Assembly: GCA_902774325.1 (NCBI GenBank)
Contig: CACYIC010000002.1
Coordinates: forward strand, 1 to 64,000
Length of the DNA stretch: 64,000 nucleotides
From: an uncultured Ruminococcus sp.
GTDB taxonomy: Bacteria; Bacillota; Clostridia; Oscillospirales; Acutalibacteraceae
Reading direction: 5' to 3'
Position numbers and translations under genes: made by a program. The first letter of the stretch is position 1, and each line of letters opens with the position of its first letter. Below are positions 24,542 through 34,035 of the stretch, piece by piece. Under the pieces are notes generated by a model. The model saw only the letters and a list, made by a program, of their open reading frames with translations. It was not told the DNA's origin and did not search any database.

Positions 24542-25765
24542 ATGGCTGATAATAAGATCAAAAAAGTAGTTCTCGCCTATTCCGGCGGACTTGACACATC
24601 CATTATCATCCCCTGGCTCAAGGAAAACTATGACAACTGCGAGGTCATCGCGGTTTCGGGCAACGTCGGTCAGGGAACCGAGCTCGACGGACTCGAGGAG
24701 AAGGCGATCGCCACCGGCGCTTCCAAGCTCTATATCGAGGATCTCAACAAGGAGTTTGTCGAGGAATACGTTTTCCCGACCCTCAAGGCGGGCGCCGTTT
24801 ACGAGGGCAAGTACCTTCTCGGAACCTCCTTTGCCCGTCCCGTTATCGCCAAGAGGATCGTTGAGATCGCCAAGGCGGAGGGCGCGGACGCTATCTGCCA
24901 CGGCTGCACAGGCAAGGGCAACGATCAGGTCCGCTTTGAGCTCGCTATCAAGGCTTACGCTCCCGACATGAAGATCATCGCTCCCTGGAGAACCTGGGAG
25001 TTCAAATCCCGCGAGGAGGAGATCGCTTACGCCGAGGCTAAGAATATCCCCCTCAAGATAAACAGAGAGACCAACTATTCCAAGGACAAGAACCTCTGGC
25101 ACCTCAGCCACGAGGGACTCGACCTTGAGAATCCCGCGAACGAGCCGACCTACAACAAGGAAGGCTTCCTGGAGATGGGCGTCTCTCCCGAGCAGGCTCC
25201 CGACAAGCCCGAATATGTCACCCTGAGCTTTGAGAAGGGCGTCCCCGTAAAGCTCAACGGCGAGGAGACAGGCTCGGTCGAGATCATCGAGAAGCTCAAT
25301 GAGATCGGCGGCAGAAACGGAATCGGCATCACCGATATCGTCGAGAACCGTCTTGTGGGCATGAAGGCGCGCGGCGTTTATGAAACTCCCGGCGGAACGA
25401 TCCTCTATGCCGCTCACGCGAAGCTCGAGGAGATCTGCCTTGACAAGGACACCCTGCACTACAAGATGAACCTTGCCAACGCCTTTGCCGACCTCGTATA
25501 CAACGGCAAGTGGTACACCCCTCTGCGCGAGGCGATGTCAGCCTTCGTTGACAGCACTCAGGAATACGTCACGGGCGAGGTGAAGCTCAAGCTCTACAAG
25601 GGCAACATCATCGACGCCGGCGTGACAAGCCCCTACTCGCTCTATGACGAGGAGATCGCCACCTTTGACGAGGACGAGGTTTACGACCAGAACGACAGCG
25701 CGGGCTTCATCAACCTCTTCGGACTTCCCATCAAGGTTCGCGCCAAGAAGGGTCTTATCAAATAA
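24542..25765 (+). CDS. argG: Argininosuccinate synthase
   Basis: 407 residues; joins citrulline and aspartate using ATP. The PP-loop AYSGGLDTS (12-20) opens the protein, [13 protein letters not shown] (about 120-132) and the C-terminal helix region are intact. The ATG at 24542 follows ACGGAGGA; the upstream in-frame ATG at 24497 overlaps the -10 box and is rejected. First gene of an eight-gene arginine cluster. A GGGCAGGG/CCCTGCCC stem separates it from argH. Confidence 0.97.
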   Translation: MADNKIKKVVLAYSGGLDTSIIIPWLKENYDNCEVIAVSGNVGQGTELDGLEEKAIATGASKLYIEDLNKEFVEEYVFPTLKAGAVYEGKYLLGTSFARPVIAKRIVEIAKAEGADAICHGCTGKGNDQVRFELAIKAYAPDMKIIAPWRTWEFKSREEEIAYAEAKNIPLKINRETNYSKDKNLWHLSHEGLDLENPANEPTYNKEGFLEMGVSPEQAPDKPEYVTLSFEKGVPVKLNGEETGSVEIIEKLNEIGGRNGIGITDIVENRLVGMKARGVYETPGGTILYAAHAKLEEICLDKDTLHYKMNLANAFADLVYNGKWYTPLREAMSAFVDSTQEYVTGEVKLKLYKGNIIDAGVTSPYSLYDEEIATFDEDEVYDQNDSAGFINLFGLPIKVRAKKGLIK

Positions 25766-25787
25766 AATAACAATAGCTTCACAAATC

Positions 25788-25811
25788 GGGCAGGGAGAAA
25801 CAACCCTGCCC
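25788..25811 (+). other. Intercistronic hairpin argG-argH
   Basis: GGGCAGGG and CCCTGCCC form a perfect 8-bp stem with an 8-base loop, followed by AAAACGTG rather than a U-tract. Could be a processing or partial attenuation site that lets argG be made in a different amount from the rest. Confidence 0.55.
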
Positions 25812-25839
25812 AAAACGTGTTTTTTAGAGGAGAATAAAA

Positions 25840-27216
25840 ATGCAGCTTTGGAAGGGCAGATTCAAGAAGGAGCTTTCAAAAACCACCAACGATTTCAACA
25901 GCTCGATCTCGTTTGACAGCCGGATGTACCGCGAGGATATCGAGGGCAGCATCGCTCACGCGACCATGCTCGGAAGATGCGGGATAATCTCACCCGAGAG
26001 CAGCGAGGACATTATCGCGGGTCTTAGGGGGATCCTTGCCGATATCGACAGCGGAGAGCTCAAGATCGACCCCGACGCCGAGGATATCCACACCTTTATC
26101 GAGGGCGAGCTCACCAGAAGGATAGGCGACAACGGCAAGAGGCTCCACACCTCGCGCAGCAGAAACGACCAGGTCGCGCTGGACATTAAGCTCTACCTCA
26201 AAAAAGAGGTCGTGAACGTCAGAGGACTCGTCGCGGAGCTGCTTAAGGTGATCGCGGGCAAGGCGGAGGAGTATTACGACGCCGTGATGCCCGGTTATAC
26301 CCACCTCCAAAGGGCGCAGCCGATAACCTTCGGGCACCATCTGCTCGCCTACGCGGAAATGCTCCTGCGCGATATCTCGCGTCTCGACGACTGCCTCAGA
26401 CGTATGGACGAAATGCCGCTCGGCTCCTGCGCCCTCGCCGGAACGACCTATCCGATCGACAGGACGGTGACCGCAGAGCTTCTCGGCTTTGAGAGGATCA
26501 CCAACAACTCCCTCGACGGGGTCTCCGACAGGGATTTCTGCATCGAGTTCGCCTCTGTGCTCTCGATCATCATGGTTCATCTCAGCCGCTTTTCCGAGGA
26601 AATGATCTTATGGTGCAGCTGGGAATTCAAGTTTGTCGAGCTTGACGACGCCTTTTCCACGGGCTCGTCCATCATGCCCCAGAAGAAGAACCCCGATATC
26701 GCCGAGCTGGTGCGCGGCAAGAGCGGAAGGGTATTCGGCGACACCATGACCCTGCTCACGGTCATGAAGGGCATCGCCCTCGCTTACAACAAGGATATGC
26801 AGGAGGACAAGGAGGCGATCTTCGACGCGGTCGATACCGTCAAGATGTGCCTTACCGCCTTCACCCCGATGCTCGACACCATGAGAGTCATCCCCCAAAA
26901 TATGAGAAAGGCGGCGGCGGGCGGTTTCATCAACGCCACCGACTGCGCCGACTGGCTGACAAAGAACGGCGTGCCCTTCCGCGACGCCTACAAGGCGACC
27001 GGCGAGCTGGTAGCGAGATGCATCGAGCTCGGCACCGATCTCGAGAGTCTGCCGATCGGGGAATACCAAAAGGTCTGCGACGTTTTCACCGAGGACGTAT
27101 ACGACGCGATCTCCCTTGAAAAATGTGTTTCACAGCGCACCGCGTTCGGAGGTCCCGCCCCCGAAGCGGTAAAGGCGCAGGCAAAAAGGGTAAAGCGGCT
27201 CGCGGAAAAAATATAA
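25840..27216 (+). CDS. argH: Argininosuccinate lyase
   Basis: 458 residues, cleaving argininosuccinate to arginine and fumarate. The fumarase/aspartase superfamily signature GSSIMPQKKNPD (about 277-288) is intact, as are HTSRSRNDQVALD (about 105-117) and TDLLAYAEMLLRD-like sequence around 170. AGAGGAG precedes the ATG. Second gene of the arg cluster. Confidence 0.97.
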   Translation: MQLWKGRFKKELSKTTNDFNSSISFDSRMYREDIEGSIAHATMLGRCGIISPESSEDIIAGLRGILADIDSGELKIDPDAEDIHTFIEGELTRRIGDNGKRLHTSRSRNDQVALDIKLYLKKEVVNVRGLVAELLKVIAGKAEEYYDAVMPGYTHLQRAQPITFGHHLLAYAEMLLRDISRLDDCLRRMDEMPLGSCALAGTTYPIDRTVTAELLGFERITNNSLDGVSDRDFCIEFASVLSIIMVHLSRFSEEMILWCSWEFKFVELDDAFSTGSSIMPQKKNPDIAELVRGKSGRVFGDTMTLLTVMKGIALAYNKDMQEDKEAIFDAVDTVKMCLTAFTPMLDTMRVIPQNMRKAAAGGFINATDCADWLTKNGVPFRDAYKATGELVARCIELGTDLESLPIGEYQKVCDVFTEDVYDAISLEKCVSQRTAFGGPAPEAVKAQAKRVKRLAEKI

Positions 27217-27241
27217 TAGATCATAATTAGGAGTAACAGCA

Positions 27242-28276
27242 ATGATAAAAACAGGTATTGTAGGCGCTACGGGCTACGCGGGCGCGGAGCTGGTAAGGCT
27301 TTTGACAGCGCATCCTCAGGCGGAGATCGCGGCGATCAGCTCGGTTTCCTTTGAGGGAAAGAGACTCAGCGACGTCTATCCCGCCTACAAATTTATGAAC
27401 GATATGATTTGTGAGAATCAGGACGCCGTGGTAGAAAAGAGCGACGTGATCTTCGCCGCGCTGCCTCACGGACTTTCTCAGGAGCTTGCCGCCTCCTGCA
27501 TGGAGAAGGGAAAGGCGTTCATCGACCTCGGCGCGGATTTCCGCCTCGAGAGCGAGGAGGAATACGAGGAATGGTACGGCGGCACCTTCCTCAATAAAAA
27601 GCTTCATGAGGAGAGCGTGTACGGTCTGCCCGAATTTTTCAGGGATAAGATCAAGGGCAAAAGGCTTATAGCCAATCCCGGCTGCTATACCACCTGCTCG
27701 CCTCTCGCGATCGCTCCGGCTGTCGCAAGGGGTCTTGTCAGCACCAAGGGCATTATCTGCGACTGCAAGAGCGGCGTGACGGGCGCGGGCAGGAAGCCCA
27801 CCCAGGGAAATCATTTCCCGGAGCTCAACGAGGGCTTCCACGCCTATAAGGTCGCCTCTCACCGCCATACCCCTGAGATCGAGCAGACGCTTTCGAGGCT
27901 CAGCGGAGAGGACGTGACGATCACCTTTGTGCCGCACCTTCTGCCCGTGAACAGAGGAATACTCGCCACGGTTTACGCAGATATAAAGGACGGCGTGAGC
28001 TTTGAGGAGATCAGAGCCGCCTACGAGGATTTTTACAGGGACGAGTTTTTTGTAAGGCTTCTCGATGACGGAAAATGCGCCGATATCCACAACGTTCGCT
28101 ATTCCAACTTCTGCGACGTTTCCCTGCACCATGACATGCGAGCGGGCAAGCTCGTAGCCTGCGCCGCGATCGACAATATGGTAAAGGGCGCAGCGGGTCA
28201 GGCGATCCAAAATATGAATATCATCTTCGGATTGGAGGAGACCGCGGGACTGGTCATCGTTCCGCCCGCGTTCTGA
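27242..28276 (+). CDS. argC: N-acetyl-gamma-glutamyl-phosphate reductase
   Basis: 344 residues. NAD(P)-binding GATGYAGAELVRLL is at about 8-21 and the catalytic Cys is in NPGCYTT (about 145-151). It reduces acetylglutamyl phosphate to the semialdehyde, the third step of the acetyl-cycle. Follows argH by 25 bases and precedes argJ by 8. Confidence 0.97.
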   Translation: MIKTGIVGATGYAGAELVRLLTAHPQAEIAAISSVSFEGKRLSDVYPAYKFMNDMICENQDAVVEKSDVIFAALPHGLSQELAASCMEKGKAFIDLGADFRLESEEEYEEWYGGTFLNKKLHEESVYGLPEFFRDKIKGKRLIANPGCYTTCSPLAIAPAVARGLVSTKGIICDCKSGVTGAGRKPTQGNHFPELNEGFHAYKVASHRHTPEIEQTLSRLSGEDVTITFVPHLLPVNRGILATVYADIKDGVSFEEIRAAYEDFYRDEFFVRLLDDGKCADIHNVRYSNFCDVSLHHDMRAGKLVACAAIDNMVKGAAGQAIQNMNIIFGLEETAGLVIVPPAF

Positions 28277-28284
28277 TTACCGAT

Positions 28285-29565
28285 ATGGAAAAAATAAAAT
28301 TTATCGAGGGCGGCGTGACCGCCGCTCTGGGCTTTACCGCTCAGGGAGTCTGCGCGGGAGTCAAGGCGGCTACGAACGCGGGCTTTGAAACCGAAGCCAT
28401 GCGCAAAAACGAGCCGCAAAAGCCCGTTTCGGACAAGCGCGACCTCGCGCTGATATACTGCGAGCGCCCCTGCAGCGCCGCGGCGATATTTACAAAGAAT
28501 CTCGTGAAATCCGATACGATACTGGTTTCCCGCGAGCACCTCAAAAACGGAGTCGCCCAGGCGGTGATCGTCAATTCGGGCAACGCCAACGCCTGCAACC
28601 CGGACGGTATGGAGAAGGCGCGCGCGATGTGCGCTCTCGCCGCCGACGCTCTGGGAGTAGCGGAGGACGACGTGATCGTAGCCTCAACAGGCGTCATCGG
28701 TCAGCCCCTGCCTCTCGAGCCGATCAGGGCGGGCGTTGAGAAAATGCGCGGCAGTCTCTCAAGGGATGGCAGTGCGAACGCCGCGGAGGCGATCATGACC
28801 ACCGACACCGTGAAAAAGGAGTGGGCGGTCGAGCTTGAGCTCGACGGAAAGAGAGTCGTGATCGGCGGCATCGCCAAGGGCAGCGGCATGATACATATCA
28901 ATATGGGAACGACCCTTTCCTTCGTCACCACAGACGCGGCTGTCTCGGCGGAAATGCTGAGGGAAGCGCTGATCGAGGCTGCGGACGTCAGCTACAATAT
29001 GGTCAGCGTCGACGGAGATACCTCAACGAACGACACCCTCGCGATAATGGCGTCGGGACTTGCGGGCAACCGCGAGATCACCGAAAAGGACGAGGCTTAC
29101 AGGAGCTTCACCGATGCGCTTACTCTGGCTTTCAAGGAGGTCGCGAAAAAGCTCGCCGCCGACGGAGAGGGCGCGACAAAGCTTTTGATCTGCCGGGTGA
29201 GCGGAGCCGAAAACATCGATTCGGCAAAAACCATCGCAAAAAGCATAATCTGCTCGAGCCTTGTTAAGGCGGCTATGTTCGGCGCGGACGCGAACTGCGG
29301 CAGGATCCTCTGCGCGATCGGCTACAGCGGCGCTTATACGGACGTGAGCAGGATCGACGTCTCCTACAAATCGGCAAAGGGCGAGATCATGGTTTGCGGC
29401 AACGGCTGCGGACTGGCCTTTGACGAGGATAAAGCAAAGGAGATCCTGCTCGAAAAGGAGATAACGATAATAGTCAGGCTCGGCGACGGCAGCGCCGAAG
29501 CGGAGGCTTACGGCTGCGATCTGACTTACGATTACGTAAAAATCAACGGAGATTACAGAACTTGA
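28285..29565 (+). CDS. argJ: Glutamate N-acetyltransferase / amino-acid acetyltransferase
   Basis: 426-residue precursor that self-cleaves before a Thr; the site is visible as GSGMIHINMGTTL (about 196-208). ArgJ moves acetyl from acetylornithine to glutamate, and bifunctional forms also acetylate glutamate from acetyl-CoA. No argA is present in the cluster, and an N-acetylornithine deacetylase is also absent, so ArgJ must close the cycle. No clear ribosome site precedes the ATG, only 8 bases after argC, suggesting translational coupling. Confidence 0.96.
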   Translation: MEKIKFIEGGVTAALGFTAQGVCAGVKAATNAGFETEAMRKNEPQKPVSDKRDLALIYCERPCSAAAIFTKNLVKSDTILVSREHLKNGVAQAVIVNSGNANACNPDGMEKARAMCALAADALGVAEDDVIVASTGVIGQPLPLEPIRAGVEKMRGSLSRDGSANAAEAIMTTDTVKKEWAVELELDGKRVVIGGIAKGSGMIHINMGTTLSFVTTDAAVSAEMLREALIEAADVSYNMVSVDGDTSTNDTLAIMASGLAGNREITEKDEAYRSFTDALTLAFKEVAKKLAADGEGATKLLICRVSGAENIDSAKTIAKSIICSSLVKAAMFGADANCGRILCAIGYSGAYTDVSRIDVSYKSAKGEIMVCGNGCGLAFDEDKAKEILLEKEITIIVRLGDGSAEAEAYGCDLTYDYVKINGDYRT

Positions 29566-29585
29566 TTTTCCGGGGGAAATACTGA

Positions 29586-30440
29586 ATGGACAATGCAAAG
29601 CGGGCAAAGGTACTGATCCAGGCTATGCCCTATATCAAAAAATGGACAGGCGAGACCATCGTTGTAAAATACGGCGGCAACGCGATGATAAACGAAAACC
29701 TCAAGGCGGCGGTGATGAGCGATCTGGTGCTTATGCAGCTTGTGGGAATAAACGTTGTGCTTGTGCACGGCGGCGGCCCCGAGATCAACGCCATGCTTGA
29801 CGCGGTCGGCAAGGAGAGCAGATTCGAGAACGGGATGCGCGTGACCGACGGCGAGACCATTGATATCGTTCAGATGGTGCTCGCGGGAAAGGTCAACAAG
29901 AGCCTTGTTCAGCTCCTCGAGAGTCACGGCGGAAAGGCGCTCGGACTCTGCGGACTCGACGGCAGGCTGCTGATGGCGGACAAGCTCGCCTCGGGACCCG
30001 CCGATCTGGGCTTCGTCGGAGAGATCCGCGAGGTGAATCCCGACCCGATAAAAATGGTGCTCAGAGACGGCTATATCCCCATCGTAGCGACCGTAGCGGG
30101 CGGCTACGACGGAAACGTATATAATATCAACGCCGACCTCGCCGCGGCTCAGATCGCCGCCAAGCTCGGCGCGAAAAAGCTTATTCTGATGACAGATATC
30201 AGAGGACTTCTCAGGAACGTCTATGACCCCGACTCGCTGATACCCGTTGTAAATGTCAGCGAGGTCCCGATGCTCAAGCGCGACGGCATAATCAAGGGCG
30301 GCATGATCCCAAAGATCGACTGCTGCGTTGAGGCGGTGCGCAACGGCGTGAGCCGCGCCCATATCATCGACGGCAGGATCGAGCACTCCATCATCCTCGA
30401 GCTGTTCAGCGACGAGGGTATCGGAACGATGTTTTACTAA
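29586..30440 (+). CDS. argB: Acetylglutamate kinase
   Basis: 284 residues of the amino-acid kinase family: VVKYGGNAM (about 23-31), VLVHGGGPEIN (about 59-69) and the C-terminal KIDCCVEAV and SIILELFSDEGIGTM. Phosphorylates N-acetylglutamate. The long C-terminal form is typical of the arginine-inhibited enzyme, so feedback control is likely but the N-terminal extension is short. Followed by a 160-base repeat before the next gene. Confidence 0.96.
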   Translation: MDNAKRAKVLIQAMPYIKKWTGETIVVKYGGNAMINENLKAAVMSDLVLMQLVGINVVLVHGGGPEINAMLDAVGKESRFENGMRVTDGETIDIVQMVLAGKVNKSLVQLLESHGGKALGLCGLDGRLLMADKLASGPADLGFVGEIREVNPDPIKMVLRDGYIPIVATVAGGYDGNVYNINADLAAAQIAAKLGAKKLILMTDIRGLLRNVYDPDSLIPVVNVSEVPMLKRDGIIKGGMIPKIDCCVEAVRNGVSRAHIIDGRIEHSIILELFSDEGIGTMFY

Positions 30441-30600
30441 AGGCAACACCGCACGATTCGCGGCGTGCGCCCTGCCTTTTATTATTCCGTCAGGCTGCCG
30501 AAAAATCTCGGCAAGGCGTCAGCCTTACCTTAATTTGACTGTGCGCGCTGACGAAAAATCTTGCTGCGCAATCCGCATACCTGAATTGCGCGGTATTACC
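30441..30600. repeat. Palindromic repeat, family C, full copy inside the arg cluster
   Basis: The two ends are inverted repeats: AGGCAACACCGCACGATTC at the left and, as complement, AGGTAATACCGCGCAATTC at the right. The element at 58901-58980 matches its two ends but lacks about 75 central bases. It lies inside the operon between argB and the GNAT gene. Confidence 0.8.
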
Positions 30601-30616
30601 TAAAGGAAAAATGCTT

Positions 30617-31039
30617 ATGATAATCAGACCGATGACAATTGACGACTACGACGAGGTGCTGGCGCTCTGGCAGATCACCTCGAGGCGCGCCCTGTCCCGC
30701 GCGGACGAGCGGGAGCAGATCGAGCGTTATCTCAGGCGCAACGAGGGTATGAGCCAGGTAGCGGTTATCGACGGAAAAATCGTCGGTACCGTGCTCGCGG
30801 GGCACGACGGCAGACGCGGCTTTATCCATCATCAGGCGGTGCTGCCCGAGTACAGGCGCAGGCGCATCGGTCACAGCCTCGCCGAGCGCGCGATCGAGAA
30901 GATCGCGGCGGACGGCATCGACAAAACTCATATCTTCTGTTACACCGACAATCTGACGGGTCAGGGCTTCTGGAGCGACTTCGGCTTCGAGAAGCGCGAG
31001 GACGTTTATATTTTTTCATATAATAACAAAGGAAACTGA
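30617..31039 (+). CDS. GNAT family N-acetyltransferase in the arg cluster
   Basis: 140 residues from the ATG at 30617, chosen over the ATG at 30611 because AAAGGA (30602-30607) is 9 bases upstream. Acetyl-CoA binding is shown by AVLPEYRRRRIGHSLAERAI (about 76-95), the R-x-x-G-x-A/S motif A. It ends 3 bases before argD. The position invites the idea of an alternative N-acetylglutamate synthase feeding the cycle, as the cluster has no argA, but short GNATs acetylate many amines and the substrate cannot be read from sequence. Confidence 0.88.
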   Translation: MIIRPMTIDDYDEVLALWQITSRRALSRADEREQIERYLRRNEGMSQVAVIDGKIVGTVLAGHDGRRGFIHHQAVLPEYRRRRIGHSLAERAIEKIAADGIDKTHIFCYTDNLTGQGFWSDFGFEKREDVYIFSYNNKGN

Positions 31040-31042
31040 AAA

Positions 31043-32218
31043 ATGACTACCAAGGAAAAAGATCTGAAATATATAATGCGCACCTACGGCAGGTACGACG
31101 TCGCTCTTGTCAGAGGCAAGGGCGCTGTCGCCTGGGATGAGGACGGAAAAAAATATATCGACGTAAGCTCGGGCATCGGCGTGAACAGCCTCGGCTACTG
31201 CGATGACGGCTGGATCGCGGCTGTCACAAGGCAGGCGAGTACCGTTCAGCACGTTTCAAACTATTTTTATAACGAGCAGCCCGCGAATCTCGCCGAAAAG
31301 CTCTGCGAGTATACGGGCATGGCAAAGGTCTGCTTCGGCAACAGCGGCGCCGAGGCTAACGAATGCGCGATAAAGGTCGCCAGAAAGTACAGCTTCGACA
31401 AGTACGGCGAGGGCAGAAGCGATATCATCACCCTCTGCAACTCCTTTCACGGCAGAACGGTGACGACCCTTTCGGCAACGGGGCAGGATGTTTTCCACAA
31501 CTATTTCTTCCCGTTCACCGAGGGCTTCAAATATGTTGAGGCTGACGATATCTCGGCGCTGAAAGCGGCGGCTGACGAAAAGACCTGCGCCGTTATGCTT
31601 GAGCTCATCCAGGGCGAGGGAGGCGTGAATATCCTCGACCGCGAATATGTAAGACAGCTGGTCGACTTTTGCGGCGAGCGCGATATCCTCGTCATCATCG
31701 ACGAGGTCCAGACGGGCGCGGGAAGAACCGGAAAGCTCTTTGCCTTTGAGAATTACGGCGTAAAGCCCGATCTCGCGACAGTAGCGAAGGGGCTCGGCGG
31801 CGGTCTCCCGATAGGCGTTTGCATGTGCTCCGAAAAGCTCAGGGACGTGATGTCGCCCTCGACTCACGGCACGACCTTCGGCGCTAATCCCGTTGTCTGC
31901 GCGGGAGCCAACTACGTTTTCGACACCCTCACCGCCGAGGGCTTCCTCGACGGAGTGAACGAGAAGGGCGCTTATCTCGAGAAAAAGCTGCTCGCGCTCG
32001 AGGGCGTAAGGAGCGTTCGCAGGATGGGACTGATGGTCGGCATCGAAATCGAGGGAGACGCTCACGATATCGCCGCCAAATGCGTACAAAACGGCTTGCT
32101 TATCATCACCGCCAAGGACGTACTCAGAATGCTGCCGCCGCTCGTTATCACCCGCGAGGAGATAGATGAGGCGGTCAAAATACTTGACAAAACACTTAAA
32201 GAGACAGGAGAGAAATAA
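31043..32218 (+). CDS. argD: Acetylornithine aminotransferase
   Basis: 391 residues, class III PLP aminotransferase. GNSGAEANECAIKVAR (about 93-108), the IIDEVQTGAGRTGK segment (about 217-230) and the PLP Lys in TVAKGLGGGLPIG (about 246-258) are present. Converts acetylglutamate semialdehyde to acetylornithine using glutamate. Its stop codon is immediately followed by the argF ATG. Confidence 0.96.
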   Translation: MTTKEKDLKYIMRTYGRYDVALVRGKGAVAWDEDGKKYIDVSSGIGVNSLGYCDDGWIAAVTRQASTVQHVSNYFYNEQPANLAEKLCEYTGMAKVCFGNSGAEANECAIKVARKYSFDKYGEGRSDIITLCNSFHGRTVTTLSATGQDVFHNYFFPFTEGFKYVEADDISALKAAADEKTCAVMLELIQGEGGVNILDREYVRQLVDFCGERDILVIIDEVQTGAGRTGKLFAFENYGVKPDLATVAKGLGGGLPIGVCMCSEKLRDVMSPSTHGTTFGANPVVCAGANYVFDTLTAEGFLDGVNEKGAYLEKKLLALEGVRSVRRMGLMVGIEIEGDAHDIAAKCVQNGLLIITAKDVLRMLPPLVITREEIDEAVKILDKTLKETGEK

Positions 32219-33142
32219 ATGAAACATTTACTCAAGCTCGAGGACTGGACGACGGAAGAAATAATCCACACCCTGAACCTCGCAGACCAGCTCAAATACG
32301 AGCAGAAGCACGGAATCGAGCACAAGCTGCTTAGCGGCAAGACCCTGGGAATGATCTTTGAGAAATCCAGCACCCGCACCCGCGTATCCTTTGAGGTGGG
32401 AATGACCCAGCTCGGCGGTTATCCGTTGTTTTTGAGCTCAAACGACCTGCAGATCGGCAGGGGAGAGCCCGTTCAGGACACCGCCCGCGTGCTCTCGCGC
32501 TTTGTTGACGCGATCATGATCCGCACCTTTGCCCAGAGCGAGGTCGAGGCTCTTGCCGAATACGGCTCAATCCCGATCATCAACGGTCTTACCGATTACT
32601 GCCATCCCTGCCAGGTGCTTGCCGATCTCATGACCATCCGCGAGTTCAAGGGCAAGCTCGAGGGTCTGAAAATGTGCTTCATCGGCGACGGCAACAATAT
32701 GATGAATTCCCTCATTGTCGGCGCTCTGCGCACGGGCATGAGCTTTTCCGCGGCTTGTCCCGCCGACTATATGCCGCCCGAGCATATCCTTGAATTCGGA
32801 AAAGCCTTCGGCGAAAGGTTTGAGATCGTGACCGATCCCAAGGAGGCTGCGAAAAACGCCGACGTGCTTGTGACGGACGTATGGGCGTCCATGGGTCAGG
32901 AGGAAGAGAAGAAGATCCGCGAGGCGGCGTTTGAGGGCTATCAGATCAACAAGGAGCTGCTTGCCGCCGCGAATGACGACTGCATGGTGCTCCACTGCCT
33001 GCCCGCTCACCGCGAGGAGGAGATCACCGAGGAAGTATTTGAGGCTCACGCCGAGGAGATCTTCGAGGAAGCGGAGAACCGTCTCCACGCTCAGAAGGCT
33101 GTGCTCGTAGAGTGTATGCTCGACAGGAAGGAAGAGGATTGA
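32219..33142 (+). CDS. argF: Ornithine carbamoyltransferase
   Basis: 307 residues. Carbamoyl phosphate site SSTRTRVSF (about 45-53), HPCQVLAD (about 126-133) and the ornithine site HCLPAHREEE (about 261-270) are intact. It makes citrulline, closing the path to argG at the head of the cluster. CAGGAGAG serves as ribosome site inside the argD end. Last gene of the unit. No carbamoyl phosphate synthase gene is in the window. Confidence 0.96.
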   Translation: MKHLLKLEDWTTEEIIHTLNLADQLKYEQKHGIEHKLLSGKTLGMIFEKSSTRTRVSFEVGMTQLGGYPLFLSSNDLQIGRGEPVQDTARVLSRFVDAIMIRTFAQSEVEALAEYGSIPIINGLTDYCHPCQVLADLMTIREFKGKLEGLKMCFIGDGNNMMNSLIVGALRTGMSFSAACPADYMPPEHILEFGKAFGERFEIVTDPKEAAKNADVLVTDVWASMGQEEEKKIREAAFEGYQINKELLAAANDDCMVLHCLPAHREEEITEEVFEAHAEEIFEEAENRLHAQKAVLVECMLDRKEED

Positions 33143-33205
33143 TACTATTCTCAAATAATACCATTCTCAATTAAAAGTCTTTTAATTGAGAATAGAATAA
33201 GTCGA
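33143..33205. repeat. Palindrome with MITE-type end
   Basis: ATACTATTCTCAAATAA (33143-33159) resembles the family A terminal repeat ATACTAATCTCAGATAAAA. It is followed by a perfect palindrome, ATTCTCAATTAAAAG (33163-33177) against CTTTTAATTGAGAAT (33179-33193), directly behind argF. Confidence 0.6.
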
Positions 33206-33258
33206 CACCGCGCGCCTGAAACGCGGTATCGTCTCAACAAAATACGGCAAAAAAATAA

Positions 33259-33283
33259 GGGGCTGACTTGGGTCAGTCCCTTT
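33259..33283. terminator. Terminator of the arg cluster, probably bidirectional
   Basis: GGGGCTGAC (33259-33267) pairs with GTCAGTCCC (33272-33280), with TTT after it and an A-run before it. It separates argF from the convergent membrane protein gene. Confidence 0.75.
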
Positions 33284-33297
33284 AATGATGCTTGCGA

Positions 33298-33906
33298 TTA
33301 TTCCTCGGAGGGCTCCTCCGCGGGTTCCTCGACAGTTTCCTCGGCGGGTTCTTCGGCGGCTTCTTCCGCTTCCGCTTCCGCCTCCTTGAGCTCCTCTACC
33401 GCTTCCTCGGTGATTTCCTCGTTTTCAACTTCGGAGAGGATATCTGCCTCTACGCCGCCCTCGAGCACCGTGTCGGTATCATTCTCCGTGTTCTCTTTTT
33501 CAAGCTCAAAGCCGCTGACAAAGGTGTAGGGGATGCCGTAGCCCAGCGCTACGCTTGCGAGAATAACGATAACGCTTACCGCTCCGGTGGTTTCATTGGG
33601 CGCGAAGATGTTGTTGAGAGGAAGGAACTTCACGACCGAAGCCACGATGATGTAAAGCGAGGGAACGACCAAAATGATAAGCGTCAGGGGCGAAAAGCGC
33701 TTGACAGCCTTGCCGTCTCCTACTCTTGTGGCGTAGAACACCAGCAGACCGAACACCGCGTAAACGGCGACAGTTATGAGCTGTCCCGCGACGGGCGGCA
33801 GGGACGAGGTGAATTTGGTGAAGAAATACGCGCAGACGATATACGCGATTATCAGGAATGCCGAGAAAAACAGATTGATGTTTTCTCTTTTATCGGGTTT
33901 TTTCAA
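33298..33906 (-). CDS. Hypothetical membrane protein with Glu/Ala-rich tail
   Basis: 202 residues. Four hydrophobic segments (about 10-30, 38-58, 75-95, 108-130) are followed by a soluble tail (from about 140) that becomes almost pure Glu, Ala and Pro with EEPAEE-type repeats. No family recognised. The tail faces the cytoplasm or wall depending on topology, which cannot be decided here. Preceded by GGAGGTAATGA-type ribosome site on the minus strand. The composition of the tail is low-complexity and may be of recent repeat expansion. Confidence 0.7.
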   Translation of the reverse strand: MKKPDKRENINLFFSAFLIIAYIVCAYFFTKFTSSLPPVAGQLITVAVYAVFGLLVFYATRVGDGKAVKRFSPLTLIILVVPSLYIIVASVVKFLPLNNIFAPNETTGAVSVIVILASVALGYGIPYTFVSGFELEKENTENDTDTVLEGGVEADILSEVENEEITEEAVEELKEAEAEAEEAAEEPAEETVEEPAEEPSEE

Positions 33907-34035
33907 GTTTCATTACCTCCAATAATATTATCGTATACACTTTATCACAAATCGGAAAAAAAAGCAAGTATTTTTAATTTTGAGCTGCCCTCCGAATGGT
34001 TTTTTCGTTTTTTGCTGTCTTATGAAATATCTGCT

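Noticed and set aside
24377..25459. A 360-codon open frame on the minus strand
   Set aside because: It is antisense to argG, and the argG product is certain.
33163..33193. Perfect palindrome behind argF as the operon terminator
   Set aside because: No U-tract follows it, its left flank looks like a MITE end, and a proper terminator lies about 65 bases further on.
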